In this document: one piece after another, positions 41,417 through 49,931 of the stretch | Layout: each line of letters opens with the position of its first letter | How positions within the stretch are numbered: position 1 is the stretch's first letter | DNA from: Candidatus Woesearchaeota archaeon | GTDB lineage: Archaea; Nanobdellota; Nanobdellia; Woesearchaeales; GW2011-AR15 | Direction: 5' to 3' | Assembly: GCA_016928835.1 (NCBI GenBank) | Contig: JAFGJW010000001.1 | Location: 22,306-86,305, forward strand | Length of the DNA stretch: 64,000 bases | The notes under the pieces: generated by a model | The model's input: only the letters and a program-made list of their open reading frames with translations | Told to the model about the DNA's origin: nothing | Databases searched by the model: none | Position numbers and translations under genes: made by a program

Positions 41417-42358
41417 TCAAAACCAGCCTCTCTTTCTGAAAAAATAGAGCATGATGAGGACAAAGACAAACATAACTAGCAGCACAACCCAAAACCCATA
41501 GTAAAATGCAGAACCAGGCAGATTCCGGAAATTCATACCATAAATGCCAGATATGACTGTCATGGGAAGCGCAATGGTTGCTATAACACTTAACAACTTC
41601 ATGACCTCGTTCATGCTATTGTTTACTGCTGACATATATGCGTCAAAAGTCTCTCCAACTGCCTCTCTATGGTTATCAAGGGAATCTGATACTCGGATTG
41701 CGTTGTCGTATATGTCTCTTAGGTAAGGCAAAACCTTCCTTGAGATATATTTATAGGCTCCTTTTGCCAGAAAAGATATCTTTTCCCTCTGCTGGTAACC
41801 AATTCTTTTCACGACAACTAAAGATCGTTTTAGTTTTAGTATCTTTGTTAGTTGATAAGAGGTTGGATATTTAATGACTTCTTCCTCTATACGCTCAATC
41901 TGGTCGTCTAACTTCTCCAGAACAGGAAAAAAATTCTCAATGGTTCTGTCCAAAAGCCGGTGAAATATGAACTCGGGGCCTTTTGTGAACAAACGCTCTA
42001 ACCTTATTTTGTCATTTTTTAACTCGGTAAATAAGCCCATCTCCTTTTTATGATGACTTATTATGAAATTTTTTCCAATAATAAAATCAAGTTCAATCAT
42101 TTCAATATTTTTTGACACATCAACCCCGTAGAAGACGCAGTAGAGATAATTGTTGAATTCTTCAACTTTAATTCGAGAATTTGACACCACAATATCTTCC
42201 ACAGTTAATGGGTGAAGATTAAACAACTTTTTAAGTGCTTCAGCTTCATCATCTTTGATGTCTGTAATGTCTATCCATAAGGGTTTCCTGGGAGGTCTCT
42301 TAAATTCACTAAACTTAGCTTTTTTTACTCCTTTATCCCAATAAAGTACGTCAATCAT
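41417..42358 (-). CDS. corA: CorA-family magnesium/divalent cation channel
   Basis: 313 residues. Long soluble N-terminal part with a cytoplasmic helical region, then two C-terminal membrane helices; the signature YGMNFRNLPG (GMN motif) links them, and the protein ends with FFRKRGWF. Pentameric Mg2+ channel of the plasma membrane. Neighbours are two cation transporters on the same strand, forming an ion-homeostasis group. Confidence 0.95.
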   Translation of the reverse strand: MIDVLYWDKGVKKAKFSEFKRPPRKPLWIDITDIKDDEAEALKKLFNLHPLTVEDIVVSNSRIKVEEFNNYLYCVFYGVDVSKNIEMIELDFIIGKNFIISHHKKEMGLFTELKNDKIRLERLFTKGPEFIFHRLLDRTIENFFPVLEKLDDQIERIEEEVIKYPTSYQLTKILKLKRSLVVVKRIGYQQREKISFLAKGAYKYISRKVLPYLRDIYDNAIRVSDSLDNHREAVGETFDAYMSAVNNSMNEVMKLLSVIATIALPMTVISGIYGMNFRNLPGSAFYYGFWVVLLVMFVFVLIMLYFFRKRGWF

Positions 42359-42419
42359 TCTATATTCTTATATGGAATAGTATCTTGAGTTTTTATTTTT
42401 TTCCATACTCTAACCAATC

Positions 42420-43478
42420 TCAACTCCATCCAGAGTAAAAGGCGTAGATGATGAAAATGATATAGCTGGATAAAGCAATGACTCCCTCTTTTTTCCCTAT
42501 CTTCCAGTTTGATTTGATGAAGTATAATAGAACCAAACTGAAAAAACCCAATATAGGTATGGTATATAGAAAGCTCATTTGAGTTAACCTTAATGGAGAA
42601 ATTAATGAAGAGACACTTGATATCAGAAGGATGTTTGCTATGTTGCTGCCCAATACATTGCCCACTACCATAGTACCGTATCCTTTTCTAACTGCGTTTA
42701 TTGAAATAAGCAATTCTGGCATTGATGTTCCAACAGCGATAAGACTCAGTCCGATTATATTCTCCTGGACAGATAACAACACTGCCACTTCAATTGCGCC
42801 ATCAACTAGATACTTAGAGCCAAAAACTATAGCAACAATGGATAGTAGTGAAATAAGAATATCTTTTATTAATCCCTCTTTGAACATTTGGAGAATCTTG
42901 TGATCAGTCGTAGTTCTTTGGCTGGGCTGTTTATTCATAGCCCTTCTAACAACAGCACTTCTTATTGATGTAACATATCTAAAATTGAACATATATTCAA
43001 TGAAATCGTGGAATTTGTATTTCTTGGCTCTGGGGCTATTGGTCTTTACAAGAAACATTATGTAGACAAAGTAGATGAATAGAAAGATAACCGCTTCCAC
43101 TCTTCCCAGCACCTTATCCTGTGTCAGAATAAATAATAAAATAACGCATAACATCATGACATAGCCATCTCTTTGGTACATCCTTTTCCCAGTTCTGAAA
43201 GTCCCAATAAAGGCGCATATACCCAACACAAGCCCGATATTGGCAATGTTACTTCCTACAATATTCCCTATTACAAGTCCATGATATTCTTCAATAGAGG
43301 CAGAAATTGATGAAGCTAATTCAGGTATTGAAGTCCCTAATGCTGTCAGTGTTAAGCCTATAATAAAATCAGATACGCCCATTTTTTTTGCTATTCTTGA
43401 AGCAGCTTCAACAAAAGTGTCAGCGCCTTTTAGCAAAAATCCCAAACCTAATACAAACATGAATATGCTTTTATACAT
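42420..43478 (-). CDS. CaCA-family Na+/Ca2+ exchanger
   Basis: 352 residues, ten hydrophobic segments. The two alpha repeats are visible: GTSIPELASSISASIEEY with NIVGSNIANIGLVLGI, and GTSMPELLISINAVRKGYG with NVLGSNIANILLISSV. The GNxxGSN and PE residues bind Ca2+. Exchanges Ca2+ against Na+ or H+. Overlaps the end of the antiporter gene by eight bases, so the two are cotranscribed. Confidence 0.92.
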   Translation of the reverse strand: MYKSIFMFVLGLGFLLKGADTFVEAASRIAKKMGVSDFIIGLTLTALGTSIPELASSISASIEEYHGLVIGNIVGSNIANIGLVLGICAFIGTFRTGKRMYQRDGYVMMLCVILLFILTQDKVLGRVEAVIFLFIYFVYIMFLVKTNSPRAKKYKFHDFIEYMFNFRYVTSIRSAVVRRAMNKQPSQRTTTDHKILQMFKEGLIKDILISLLSIVAIVFGSKYLVDGAIEVAVLLSVQENIIGLSLIAVGTSMPELLISINAVRKGYGTMVVGNVLGSNIANILLISSVSSLISPLRLTQMSFLYTIPILGFFSLVLLYFIKSNWKIGKKEGVIALSSYIIFIIYAFYSGWS

Positions 43479-44649
43479 AATTTTTGGTCCCTCTTTTCTT
43501 GTTGAATATGCTTGTTAGCAAAGGAGTTATTATTGTGCTGATAATAGATAACAGGACAATTGAACTCACAATATTCTTATCAATTATATTTATCGATAAT
43601 GCAGCATAAGTTGCAGAAAGTGTAGTAGTTAATTTAGATGTTGACATAATGCCAAAGATAGCTGACTCCCTATTTGAAAATTCTTCAATTTTTGCAGAGA
43701 TAAATCCACTAACAATCTTTGATATAAACAACCCAATTATCAATGAAACCATAAGCAGGTTTCCCAAGTCAAATAAAATAAGGGCATTAAGGTCCATCTC
43801 CATCCCGATTATAAAGAAAAAGATCGGGACAAAGATTCCATACCCCATTGTGTGTAGTTTGTGTTTTAGTGCTTCTGATTTCAGGACGTCGGAAAGAGTA
43901 ATGCCTACTAAAAATGCAGCAACAATTGAATGGACACCTAGACTTGAGAAAATAATGAGAACAAAAAGTAATAATGCAATCACTGCCCTGAGCTGGACTT
44001 CGTACTCATCATACTTCCTTGTATGCCTCTTAAAAAAATAAACTGTGATTTCAGGAAGAAACATTCTTAGAAGAATTATCGACGAGATCAGTATACCAAA
44101 GTATATGGGTAAAGAATATCTTGTTGTAGGAGTAATCCACTGCATAATCAATGCTAAGATAAGAAGACTTGCACTGTCCTGCAATTCAGCACAGCCGATG
44201 ATTGCCTGGCCTATATTTGTATGCTCCATCTTCATCAGTCTGACTGAGGACCTCACTATAAAAATTGAGGTTGACATAAATATGACGCCTACCACCATGG
44301 CTGCTTTTAAATCATACCCAAATAAGAGGACAATGGCTGTACCAACCATAAAAGGGATCATTGCATTTATGCTTGCCATCATGAGTATCCTCTGTTTAAA
44401 ACCCTTAAATTGTATCTTTCTTACCTCTAATCCAGCAAGCAGCATTAAAAATGCAGCTCCCAGGAAACCAAATAACTCAATGGCTTCATTTGATTTTACA
44501 TACCTGAACCCATAGGGCCCAAGTATTGATCCAAGAAAGATTAGTGAAGTCACAAAAGGTAGCTGGACCTTTTTAAAAAATTCTGGTATAACTAGTCCAA
44601 AAAACAATATTACTGCCAGAATGAGGAGCGTGTTGTCAGCTAAAACCAT
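43471..44649 (-). CDS. CPA2-family Na+/H+ (or K+/H+) antiporter
   Basis: 392 residues with about 12 membrane helices. Opening MVLADNTLLILAVILFFGLV, family features LLAGLEVRKIQFKGF and ELQDSASLLILALI in helix 5 with an Asp residue, and a late helix with IMSTSKLTTTLSAT. No C-terminal TrkA-N or TrkA-C regulatory domain. Proton-coupled cation exchange; the ion cannot be told. First gene of the three-gene ion transport unit. Confidence 0.88.
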   Translation of the reverse strand: MVLADNTLLILAVILFFGLVIPEFFKKVQLPFVTSLIFLGSILGPYGFRYVKSNEAIELFGFLGAAFLMLLAGLEVRKIQFKGFKQRILMMASINAMIPFMVGTAIVLLFGYDLKAAMVVGVIFMSTSIFIVRSSVRLMKMEHTNIGQAIIGCAELQDSASLLILALIMQWITPTTRYSLPIYFGILISSIILLRMFLPEITVYFFKRHTRKYDEYEVQLRAVIALLLFVLIIFSSLGVHSIVAAFLVGITLSDVLKSEALKHKLHTMGYGIFVPIFFFIIGMEMDLNALILFDLGNLLMVSLIIGLFISKIVSGFISAKIEEFSNRESAIFGIMSTSKLTTTLSATYAALSINIIDKNIVSSIVLLSIISTIITPLLTSIFNKKRGTKNYV

Positions 44650-44762
44650 GTCCTATTATAGGGGGCAAGTGTTTTTAAATTTTCCCTCTTTGAATATGTC
44701 TCTTGCATTTACAGAAAAAATATAAATAGGAACATAATATAATATTCGTTGGGGTGATTTTA

Positions 44763-45071
44763 ATGGGAAAAATATTAAAAGAGTTTATGGACTTTTTAAA
44801 GGAGTATAAGGTAGTAGGCTTAGCTATAGCATTCGTAATGGGTGTTGCCGCAACAGGACTGGTTAAGTCATTGGTTGACAATATAATTATGCCGGTTATT
44901 ACACCTTTTATACCAGGAGGAGCTTGGAAAACTGCAACAATTGAGCTCGGACCAGTTGTTTTTGGTATTGGTCCTTTTATTGGGGAGCTCATTAATTTTA
45001 TTATAATTGCCCTTGTGGTTTTCCTGATTGCCAAAAAGGTTCTCAAAGAAGAAAAGGTCACAAAAAAATAA
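44763..45071 (+). CDS. mscL: Large-conductance mechanosensitive channel (MscL)
   Basis: 102 residues from the ATG at 44763, with GGGGTGAT eight bases ahead (a GTG at 44754 lies inside that ribosome-binding site). Two hydrophobic helices: GLAIAFVMGVAATGLVKSLV (TM1, Gly/Ala-rich pore) and ELINFIIIALVVFLIAKKVL (TM2). Short periplasmic loop. Pentameric channel that opens at high tension. Short but within family range. Confidence 0.9.
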   Translation: MGKILKEFMDFLKEYKVVGLAIAFVMGVAATGLVKSLVDNIIMPVITPFIPGGAWKTATIELGPVVFGIGPFIGELINFIIIALVVFLIAKKVLKEEKVTKK

Positions 45072-45104
45072 AGTTTTATAAAACACTTTTTTATTTTGTT
45101 CTTC

Positions 45105-45755
45105 ATGCAATTTCTAAATCCTGGCACAGATATCACCAGTAAATGTTTGGGAGAGGGATATTCTTCGAGGCAGATAACTACTATATATGGCCCTGCTGCC
45201 TCAGGCAAGACAACCTGTTGCCTGCTTGCTTCAATTCTCTGTACAAAAAACAAATTCAAGACAGTGTATCTTGATACAGAAAATGGGTTTAATTTGAAGC
45301 GCTTAAGGCAGCTGACAAGTAGTAATATCCTAGATAACCTCCTTTTAGTTAAGGTCACTTCTTTCCATGATCAATTAGCTAAAATAAGGCAGTGTGCTGA
45401 GCTGGCAAAAAATGATAAACTCAAGTTATTTATTGTTGATACTATAGGTTCCCTCTATAGAACTGAATTAAACAAGGATCCTGTTAAAATTAACAGTATT
45501 TTAGTTGAGCAGTTCAGAATACTAACCCATATTGCTCGCGAACATGATAAAATTGTGTTGTTAACAAACCAGGTATATGAGAGGATGGACAAAAAGATTG
45601 TGCCAGTGAGCGGAGATTTAATAAAAAGATTTAGTGATGTGATGATACTCTTAGATAAGACTCACCATAATAACAGATATATCCAGAGAATCAAGCCAGA
45701 GCAGGAAGAAAGGTATCTGTTTGAGATAAGAGAAAAGGGGATGTTTTTAATTTGA
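45105..45755 (+). CDS. radB: RadB, RecA-superfamily DNA repair protein
   Basis: 216 residues from the ATG at 45105 (TTG at 45096 is also in frame; a TATA box at about 45072-45080 supports 45105 as leaderless). Walker A GPAASGKTTCC, Walker B LKLFIVDTIGSL, and the family feature IVLLTNQVYERM. No N-terminal HhH domain, which separates it from RadA. Archaeal paralogue that assists RadA in recombinational repair. Confidence 0.92.
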   Translation: MQFLNPGTDITSKCLGEGYSSRQITTIYGPAASGKTTCCLLASILCTKNKFKTVYLDTENGFNLKRLRQLTSSNILDNLLLVKVTSFHDQLAKIRQCAELAKNDKLKLFIVDTIGSLYRTELNKDPVKINSILVEQFRILTHIAREHDKIVLLTNQVYERMDKKIVPVSGDLIKRFSDVMILLDKTHHNNRYIQRIKPEQEERYLFEIREKGMFLI

Positions 45756-46598
45756 CTATTTTTTCTCACCTGTTACACCATTATAAACCTCCTCTAATCC
45801 AGAAAAACCAGCTATTGACAATCTTTTAATAACGTTTTTTGCCAGATTTATGTTCCTATTCTTTGCACCTGGTCTTCCGGTGTAATGGTATATTTTGCCT
45901 TGTTGTTTTGCAACTCTAAACAATTCATTGTAGAATTCCTGAGAATACAGTAGTGTGGCTAAACTCAATCTTGGAGGATCATGAATTATCCTGTCAAAGA
46001 AATCACTTTTTAACATTTTTATCTCTTTGAATGTGTCCCCTTCATATCTATGTATTTTCTCATTTTCAAACAATTCTTTTGACCAGGGATTTATCTTCTG
46101 TAATTCGATTACAGCTTCGTCAATTTCAAATGTAAAAACAGAATCAGCTGTTTCAGAGGCGATTATTGCAGTATACCCGAGGCCTGTGCATGTGTCAAGA
46201 ACATAGCCTATGCATGGACTAATTAATTCTATCTTTTTTTCTGTATCTTGTTTTGGTGTCATGTCTTTAACAACATGCATCCTTATCCCAGAAATCTCGA
46301 TTGTTGGCCAAGATTTTGTCGGAAATAGTTTGTAGTATCTATTTGTCTTTTCAGAAAAGAATTGTATTTTTTCTATATCGTTGTTCCTAATAAGAAAACA
46401 GTTGGTATCTTTTTTCAGCACATTTTTAATGTTATATTCTGTTAACTCTTGTTTATCTGGAAAGAAGAACTTATTGTATCTTATCTCGATTTTACTTATG
46501 CTTCTGCCTAAATCTAGAGAAATTTCTACAGAACTAAGTCCTGCATTTTTTGCCTGGAGCAGTTGTTTGGCTTGAATATAGGATAAGAGCATTATCAA
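45756..46598 (-). CDS. SAM-dependent methyltransferase, COG2521-type
   Basis: 280 residues. N-terminal about 100 residues include a beta-rich part (RYYKLFPTKSWPTIEISGIR). The Rossmann core follows: YVLDTCTGLGYTAIIAS (motif I), VFTFEIDEAVIELQKINPWS, then FFDRIIHDPPRLSLATL, with the Asp-Pro-Pro-Arg motif of this archaeal group. Substrate unknown; the Pro-Pro motif recalls N-methyltransferases of RNA. Starts one base after radB ends, convergent. Confidence 0.8.
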   Translation of the reverse strand: MIMLLSYIQAKQLLQAKNAGLSSVEISLDLGRSISKIEIRYNKFFFPDKQELTEYNIKNVLKKDTNCFLIRNNDIEKIQFFSEKTNRYYKLFPTKSWPTIEISGIRMHVVKDMTPKQDTEKKIELISPCIGYVLDTCTGLGYTAIIASETADSVFTFEIDEAVIELQKINPWSKELFENEKIHRYEGDTFKEIKMLKSDFFDRIIHDPPRLSLATLLYSQEFYNELFRVAKQQGKIYHYTGRPGAKNRNINLAKNVIKRLSIAGFSGLEEVYNGVTGEKK

Positions 46599-46640
46599 AA
46601 CACATGATGAGTTATCCCAAAAACACCGATGCTAAAAATA

Positions 46641-47240
46641 TTATTCTGGTGTAAAATCATCAATACTATACTTAAAATCCTTTTCGTTGAACTCTCCTCT
46701 TGTCTTTAGATACTCTTTAGTTAATATATAAAACAACAGTCCAAGACTCTTTTTTCCCTTATTGTTACAAGGCACAACCAGATCAATGTTGTTTGCTTGG
46801 TTGTTTGTGTCGCAAAGTGCTATGATAGGTATGCCCATCCTAAGAGCATCATTAACAGCATTCCTGTCTGGCCAGGCATCAGTCACAATTAATACCTTTG
46901 GCTCAGTATAGTTTTTAAGACGCGGATTAGTAAGTACGCCAGGAGGGTATCTTCCGGCAAAGAATTTGGCTCCGGTTATCATACCAAACATTTTAACAGG
47001 CAGCCAGCCATTCTCTCTTCTGCTAACAACAAGGATTTCCTCTGGTTTGTACTGGGCAAGAAAGTTTGCCATGACTTTAATCCTGTCGTTAATCTCCTGA
47101 ACATTTAATACCGATAAACCATCGGGCCTGGTCTTGTAAATAAATTTCTCCATATACTTTGTCTTAAATTTCGTGCCAATGTGTATACCAGCTTTTAAAT
47201 ACACATCGTTAGGTACAAGCAGTTCTTCTTCCTTTGCCAT
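46641..47240 (-). CDS. rpsB: Small ribosomal subunit protein uS2
   Basis: 199 residues from the ATG at 47240 (GGTGATTA just upstream). Motifs: YLKAGIHIGTKFKTKYMEKF, ARVGRY-equivalent FFAGRYPPGVLTNPRL, EPKVLIVTDAWPDRNAVNDA, IPIIALCDTNN and VVPCNNKGKKSLGL. Archaeal short form lacking the bacterial coiled coil. A 90-base inverted-repeat region lies in its upstream leader. Confidence 0.96.
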   Translation of the reverse strand: MAKEEELLVPNDVYLKAGIHIGTKFKTKYMEKFIYKTRPDGLSVLNVQEINDRIKVMANFLAQYKPEEILVVSRRENGWLPVKMFGMITGAKFFAGRYPPGVLTNPRLKNYTEPKVLIVTDAWPDRNAVNDALRMGIPIIALCDTNNQANNIDLVVPCNNKGKKSLGLLFYILTKEYLKTRGEFNEKDFKYSIDDFTPE

Positions 47241-47259
47241 ATTAATCACCTTAAGAAGC

Positions 47260-47350
47260 AGTCTTGTGCTGCCCCTTTATCGCCTTGGCAGTCTGACACA
47301 CGTCCATTACAGCCAACCGTGTGTCTGGGCTATATCTGCCTGGAAAGACT
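47260..47350 (-). other. Nested inverted repeats upstream of rpsB, candidate structured leader or RNA
   Basis: Three nested stems: AGTCTT (47260-47265) with AAGACT (47345-47350), GGCAG (47287-47291) with CTGCC (47336-47340), and an inner GACACACG (47295-47302) with CGTGTGTC (47318-47325) around a 15-base loop. GC-rich in an A/T-rich context. A TATA-like TTTATAAATA on the minus strand (about 47353-47362) lies just outside. Could be an rpsB autoregulatory leader or a small RNA. Confidence 0.45.
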
Positions 47351-47403
47351 TTTTATTTATAAAAGTAACTTTTTTAAATATTATTCAACTTAGAGTTTAG
47401 TTG

Positions 47404-47844
47404 ATGAACTTCACAACAAAAAAATTCAGTGAGCTAACCTTAGAGCAATTATACAAAATTCTTAAATTAAGGTATGGTGTTTTTGTCAGGGAGCAGCAGA
47501 GCATCTATGATGAATTTGATGAAATGGATTATAATGCAATTCACATCTTCTTAGAAGAAAAAAAGAAGATTGTCGCATACCTGAGAGTGTATAAAAAATC
47601 CGATAAAACAGCTTGTTTAGGAAGGGCTGCTGTTGATAAAGAGCATAGAAAAAAAGGCATAGGAAAGGAAATAGTAAAACATGGACTTAATTATATAAAA
47701 AATAATTTCAAAGCTGAAAAAACAGAGATCAGCGCCCAGGATTACTTGCAGAAATTCTACGAAAGTTTCGGATTCAAAAGGATTTCAGATGTTTATGACG
47801 ACTGCGGTGTAGAGCATATTGATATGGTTTTAGAATTAAAATAG
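47404..47844 (+). CDS. GNAT acetyltransferase, ElaA-like
   Basis: 146 residues from ATG at 47404. ElaA-type start: LKLRYGVFVREQQSIYDEFD, then GRAAVDKEHRKKGIGKEIVK (acetyl-CoA-binding loop RxxGIG), and SAQDYLQKFYESFGFK. Single GNAT domain. Acyl acceptor unknown. Divergent from rpsB, which shares the promoter region. Confidence 0.85.
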   Translation: MNFTTKKFSELTLEQLYKILKLRYGVFVREQQSIYDEFDEMDYNAIHIFLEEKKKIVAYLRVYKKSDKTACLGRAAVDKEHRKKGIGKEIVKHGLNYIKNNFKAEKTEISAQDYLQKFYESFGFKRISDVYDDCGVEHIDMVLELK

Positions 47845-48348
47845 TTAATTTACTGTTTCTGTACTTACTTGCCTGTCTTCATATTCTTTGTCTTCTACTT
47901 CTCTGTATACAATTCCTTTCATAATGGCGCCTCTTAAACTTGTCCTAGAATTTAATGAATAAATTAAGGTTGTGTCTTCCTCAGAGGCTTTTTTTGCATC
48001 TAAAAAAGCGAACCCTGACAATGGGCCAAGATATGCAATTGCTGGAAATAAAGGCGACCATAAGGCCTTATGTGAAGGGTCATAGCCCATTAGTTCAGCT
48101 AGTTGTTCAAGACTATATTCATGGTTAGGGTTAAGTTTGGTCAAAAGCACTAGGCTTTCATGCGGTAGGAAATACTCTCTTTCCGCGATTTCAACAACAA
48201 CACCAAGATACTCTAATATGCTTCCTTCAGGGGCATTTTTTGTGAATAATCTCCATCGTATTGACACGCCTTGTGTGGGCTCATTAACTATTCTTTGTAA
48301 ATCTACTTCCTTGTCCATTGCAAGTAATTTGCTATCCCTTGGAATCAT
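47845..48348 (-). CDS. Hypothetical protein
   Basis: 167 residues, soluble, unrecognised. It contains YSLEQLAELMGYDPSHKALW, FPAIAYLGPLSGFAFLDAKK and an acidic C-terminus. Ends directly after the convergent acetyltransferase. Divergent from the gene at 48422. No catalytic motif seen. Confidence 0.55.
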   Translation of the reverse strand: MIPRDSKLLAMDKEVDLQRIVNEPTQGVSIRWRLFTKNAPEGSILEYLGVVVEIAEREYFLPHESLVLLTKLNPNHEYSLEQLAELMGYDPSHKALWSPLFPAIAYLGPLSGFAFLDAKKASEEDTTLIYSLNSRTSLRGAIMKGIVYREVEDKEYEDRQVSTETVN

Positions 48349-48421
48349 AACTACTTTTAAGTTAAGGTTATATTTAAATTTAGCAGTAATCTTTTTATAA
48401 TCTCTTTCTTTTTTCTATTTT

Positions 48422-48778
48422 ATGACAGAATTGGTTGCATGCTTGCTTACTGGGAAAGGGACATGGGCCCATGTGGCAAACTTAATAAAAAATGAGGAAT
48501 GGAAAAAGGTTTTCTTAATAACAAATGATTTTGGCAAAGAAAAATTCCAGAAAAGCGAAAAAATAGAGTTCGTTGTAATAAACATATATGATGAAATTGA
48601 AAAAATAATTGCAGACATAAAATCACAGTTAAAAGATAAGATAACAGGAACAGAAGTCGCTCTTAACTTTATCTCAGGCACAGGAAAAGAACATATGGCA
48701 ATATTATCTGCTTTGCTAGGCCTTGGTCTTGGCATCAGATTAGTTGTTTCTGATGAGAATGAGGTTAAGTTGGTTTAA
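48422..48778 (+). CDS. Small Rossmann-like protein, possibly CARF-like
   Basis: 118 residues. Strand and helix order from the sequence: ELVACLLTGKGTWAHVANLI, KKVFLITNDFGKEKF, then GTEVALNFISGTGKEHMAIL and a final strand GIRLVVS. The FISGTGKEHM turn resembles the [S/T]GGTK loop of CARF ligand-binding domains, and the first strand with TGKG resembles their N-terminal loop. No effector domain and no CRISPR array nearby, so this is only a suggestion. Leaderless by a TATA-like box near 48395. Confidence 0.5.
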   Translation: MTELVACLLTGKGTWAHVANLIKNEEWKKVFLITNDFGKEKFQKSEKIEFVVINIYDEIEKIIADIKSQLKDKITGTEVALNFISGTGKEHMAILSALLGLGLGIRLVVSDENEVKLV

Positions 48779-48824
48779 AGACTAAATATTTTTATATAAC
48801 CTAGTTTCTTGCTCATGGCATAAA

Positions 48825-49910
48825 ATGGCATATTATCTGGTTATTGACCTTGGAGGATCATTCTTTAGAGTAGGAATAGGAACAGATAATCCAATTATCC
48901 CTTTGGAAAGGAGATTGGTCAACTGGATGAAAGAGAACACGACTAAGAGGCCAGATCGCTTGTGGATTCCCGGACAAATTATTGATTTGGTGCATCTTGT
49001 ATTGAATAGGGAAAGCCTTTCAAAAGAGGATATAACTGCTATAGGAATAGCCACTCCGGGTCCAATTCAAGATGGAGTGATTATTGGAAGCCCCAATCTA
49101 GGTTGTGATTATATTCCTATTGTTGGGCCTCTTATGGAAGAATTTAATGTTCCAATTTTACATGATAATGACGCAAATACCGCAGCAAATGGTATGGGCT
49201 TAGCAAGACCTGACATACGGGATCAAGTTACAATGTGCATTAGCACAGGTATTGGTGGAGGAGTATATCAAGATGGTGGGGTAAGAAGAGGTGCTAATTA
49301 TAGTTCTGGTGAAATAGGCCACTTTCAAGTTGGGTGGGGGATTAGAGGCCAAGAAGCAAGTTGTGGTTGCGGCGCTTTAAATTGCTGGGAAGCACATAGT
49401 TCTGGTTCAGGGATAGCTGGAAAAGCAGCATCATTCCTCATGGAATACCCTTCGAAGAGATCTTATATCTTGTCCTATGTTAGCAGTTCCCCAGTTTCAG
49501 TTGCTGAACGTTCCCCTCTCAGTTTACAAGAATTATTTGATGGTGAGAGCGAGTCACTTTTCGTTCCAAGTGGTGACAATCTTATCCAAGGATGGATGGT
49601 TTATCATGCTTATCATGATGGAGATCCGCTTGCTAAAAGACTTGTTGGGGAAGCGATTGAAGTAAATAAGAGGGGCTTTGGCACAATAAATAATGCTTAT
49701 AATCCTCAAGCAATTTTTGTTTATGGCGGTGTTGCATTAGGGCAATGGCCAATCACAGTTGCTCCAGTGATTGAAGAATTTGGTAGGCCTGGGGGCTATT
49801 GTAGAAAATACACAATAAATCCTGTTCCCAAAATTGAGAAAGTACCCTTTGATCAGATAGTGCTTTTAGGTGCACTGGCTAATGCAATAGAAGCTGCAAA
49901 TAGGCTGTAG
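48825..49910 (+). CDS. ROK-family sugar kinase (glucokinase-like)
   Basis: 361 residues, the ROK fold. Phosphate-binding start YLVIDLGGSFFRVGIG, sugar region ILHDNDANTAANGM with catalytic Asp, CISTGIGGGVYQDGG, GEIGHFQV and the Zn motif CGCGALNCWEAHSSG. Phosphorylates glucose or another hexose with ATP (or ADP/polyP in related enzymes). Longer than usual (about 310) by an insertion near 200-250. Stands alone. Substrate by family only. Confidence 0.9.
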   Translation: MAYYLVIDLGGSFFRVGIGTDNPIIPLERRLVNWMKENTTKRPDRLWIPGQIIDLVHLVLNRESLSKEDITAIGIATPGPIQDGVIIGSPNLGCDYIPIVGPLMEEFNVPILHDNDANTAANGMGLARPDIRDQVTMCISTGIGGGVYQDGGVRRGANYSSGEIGHFQVGWGIRGQEASCGCGALNCWEAHSSGSGIAGKAASFLMEYPSKRSYILSYVSSSPVSVAERSPLSLQELFDGESESLFVPSGDNLIQGWMVYHAYHDGDPLAKRLVGEAIEVNKRGFGTINNAYNPQAIFVYGGVALGQWPITVAPVIEEFGRPGGYCRKYTINPVPKIEKVPFDQIVLLGALANAIEAANRL

Positions 49911-49931
49911 TTCATAATCTTAAAAACTAAA

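Noticed and set aside
44675..45358. 227-residue minus-strand frame across mscL and radB
   Set aside because: Lies antisense to two clearly identified genes and has no start signal.
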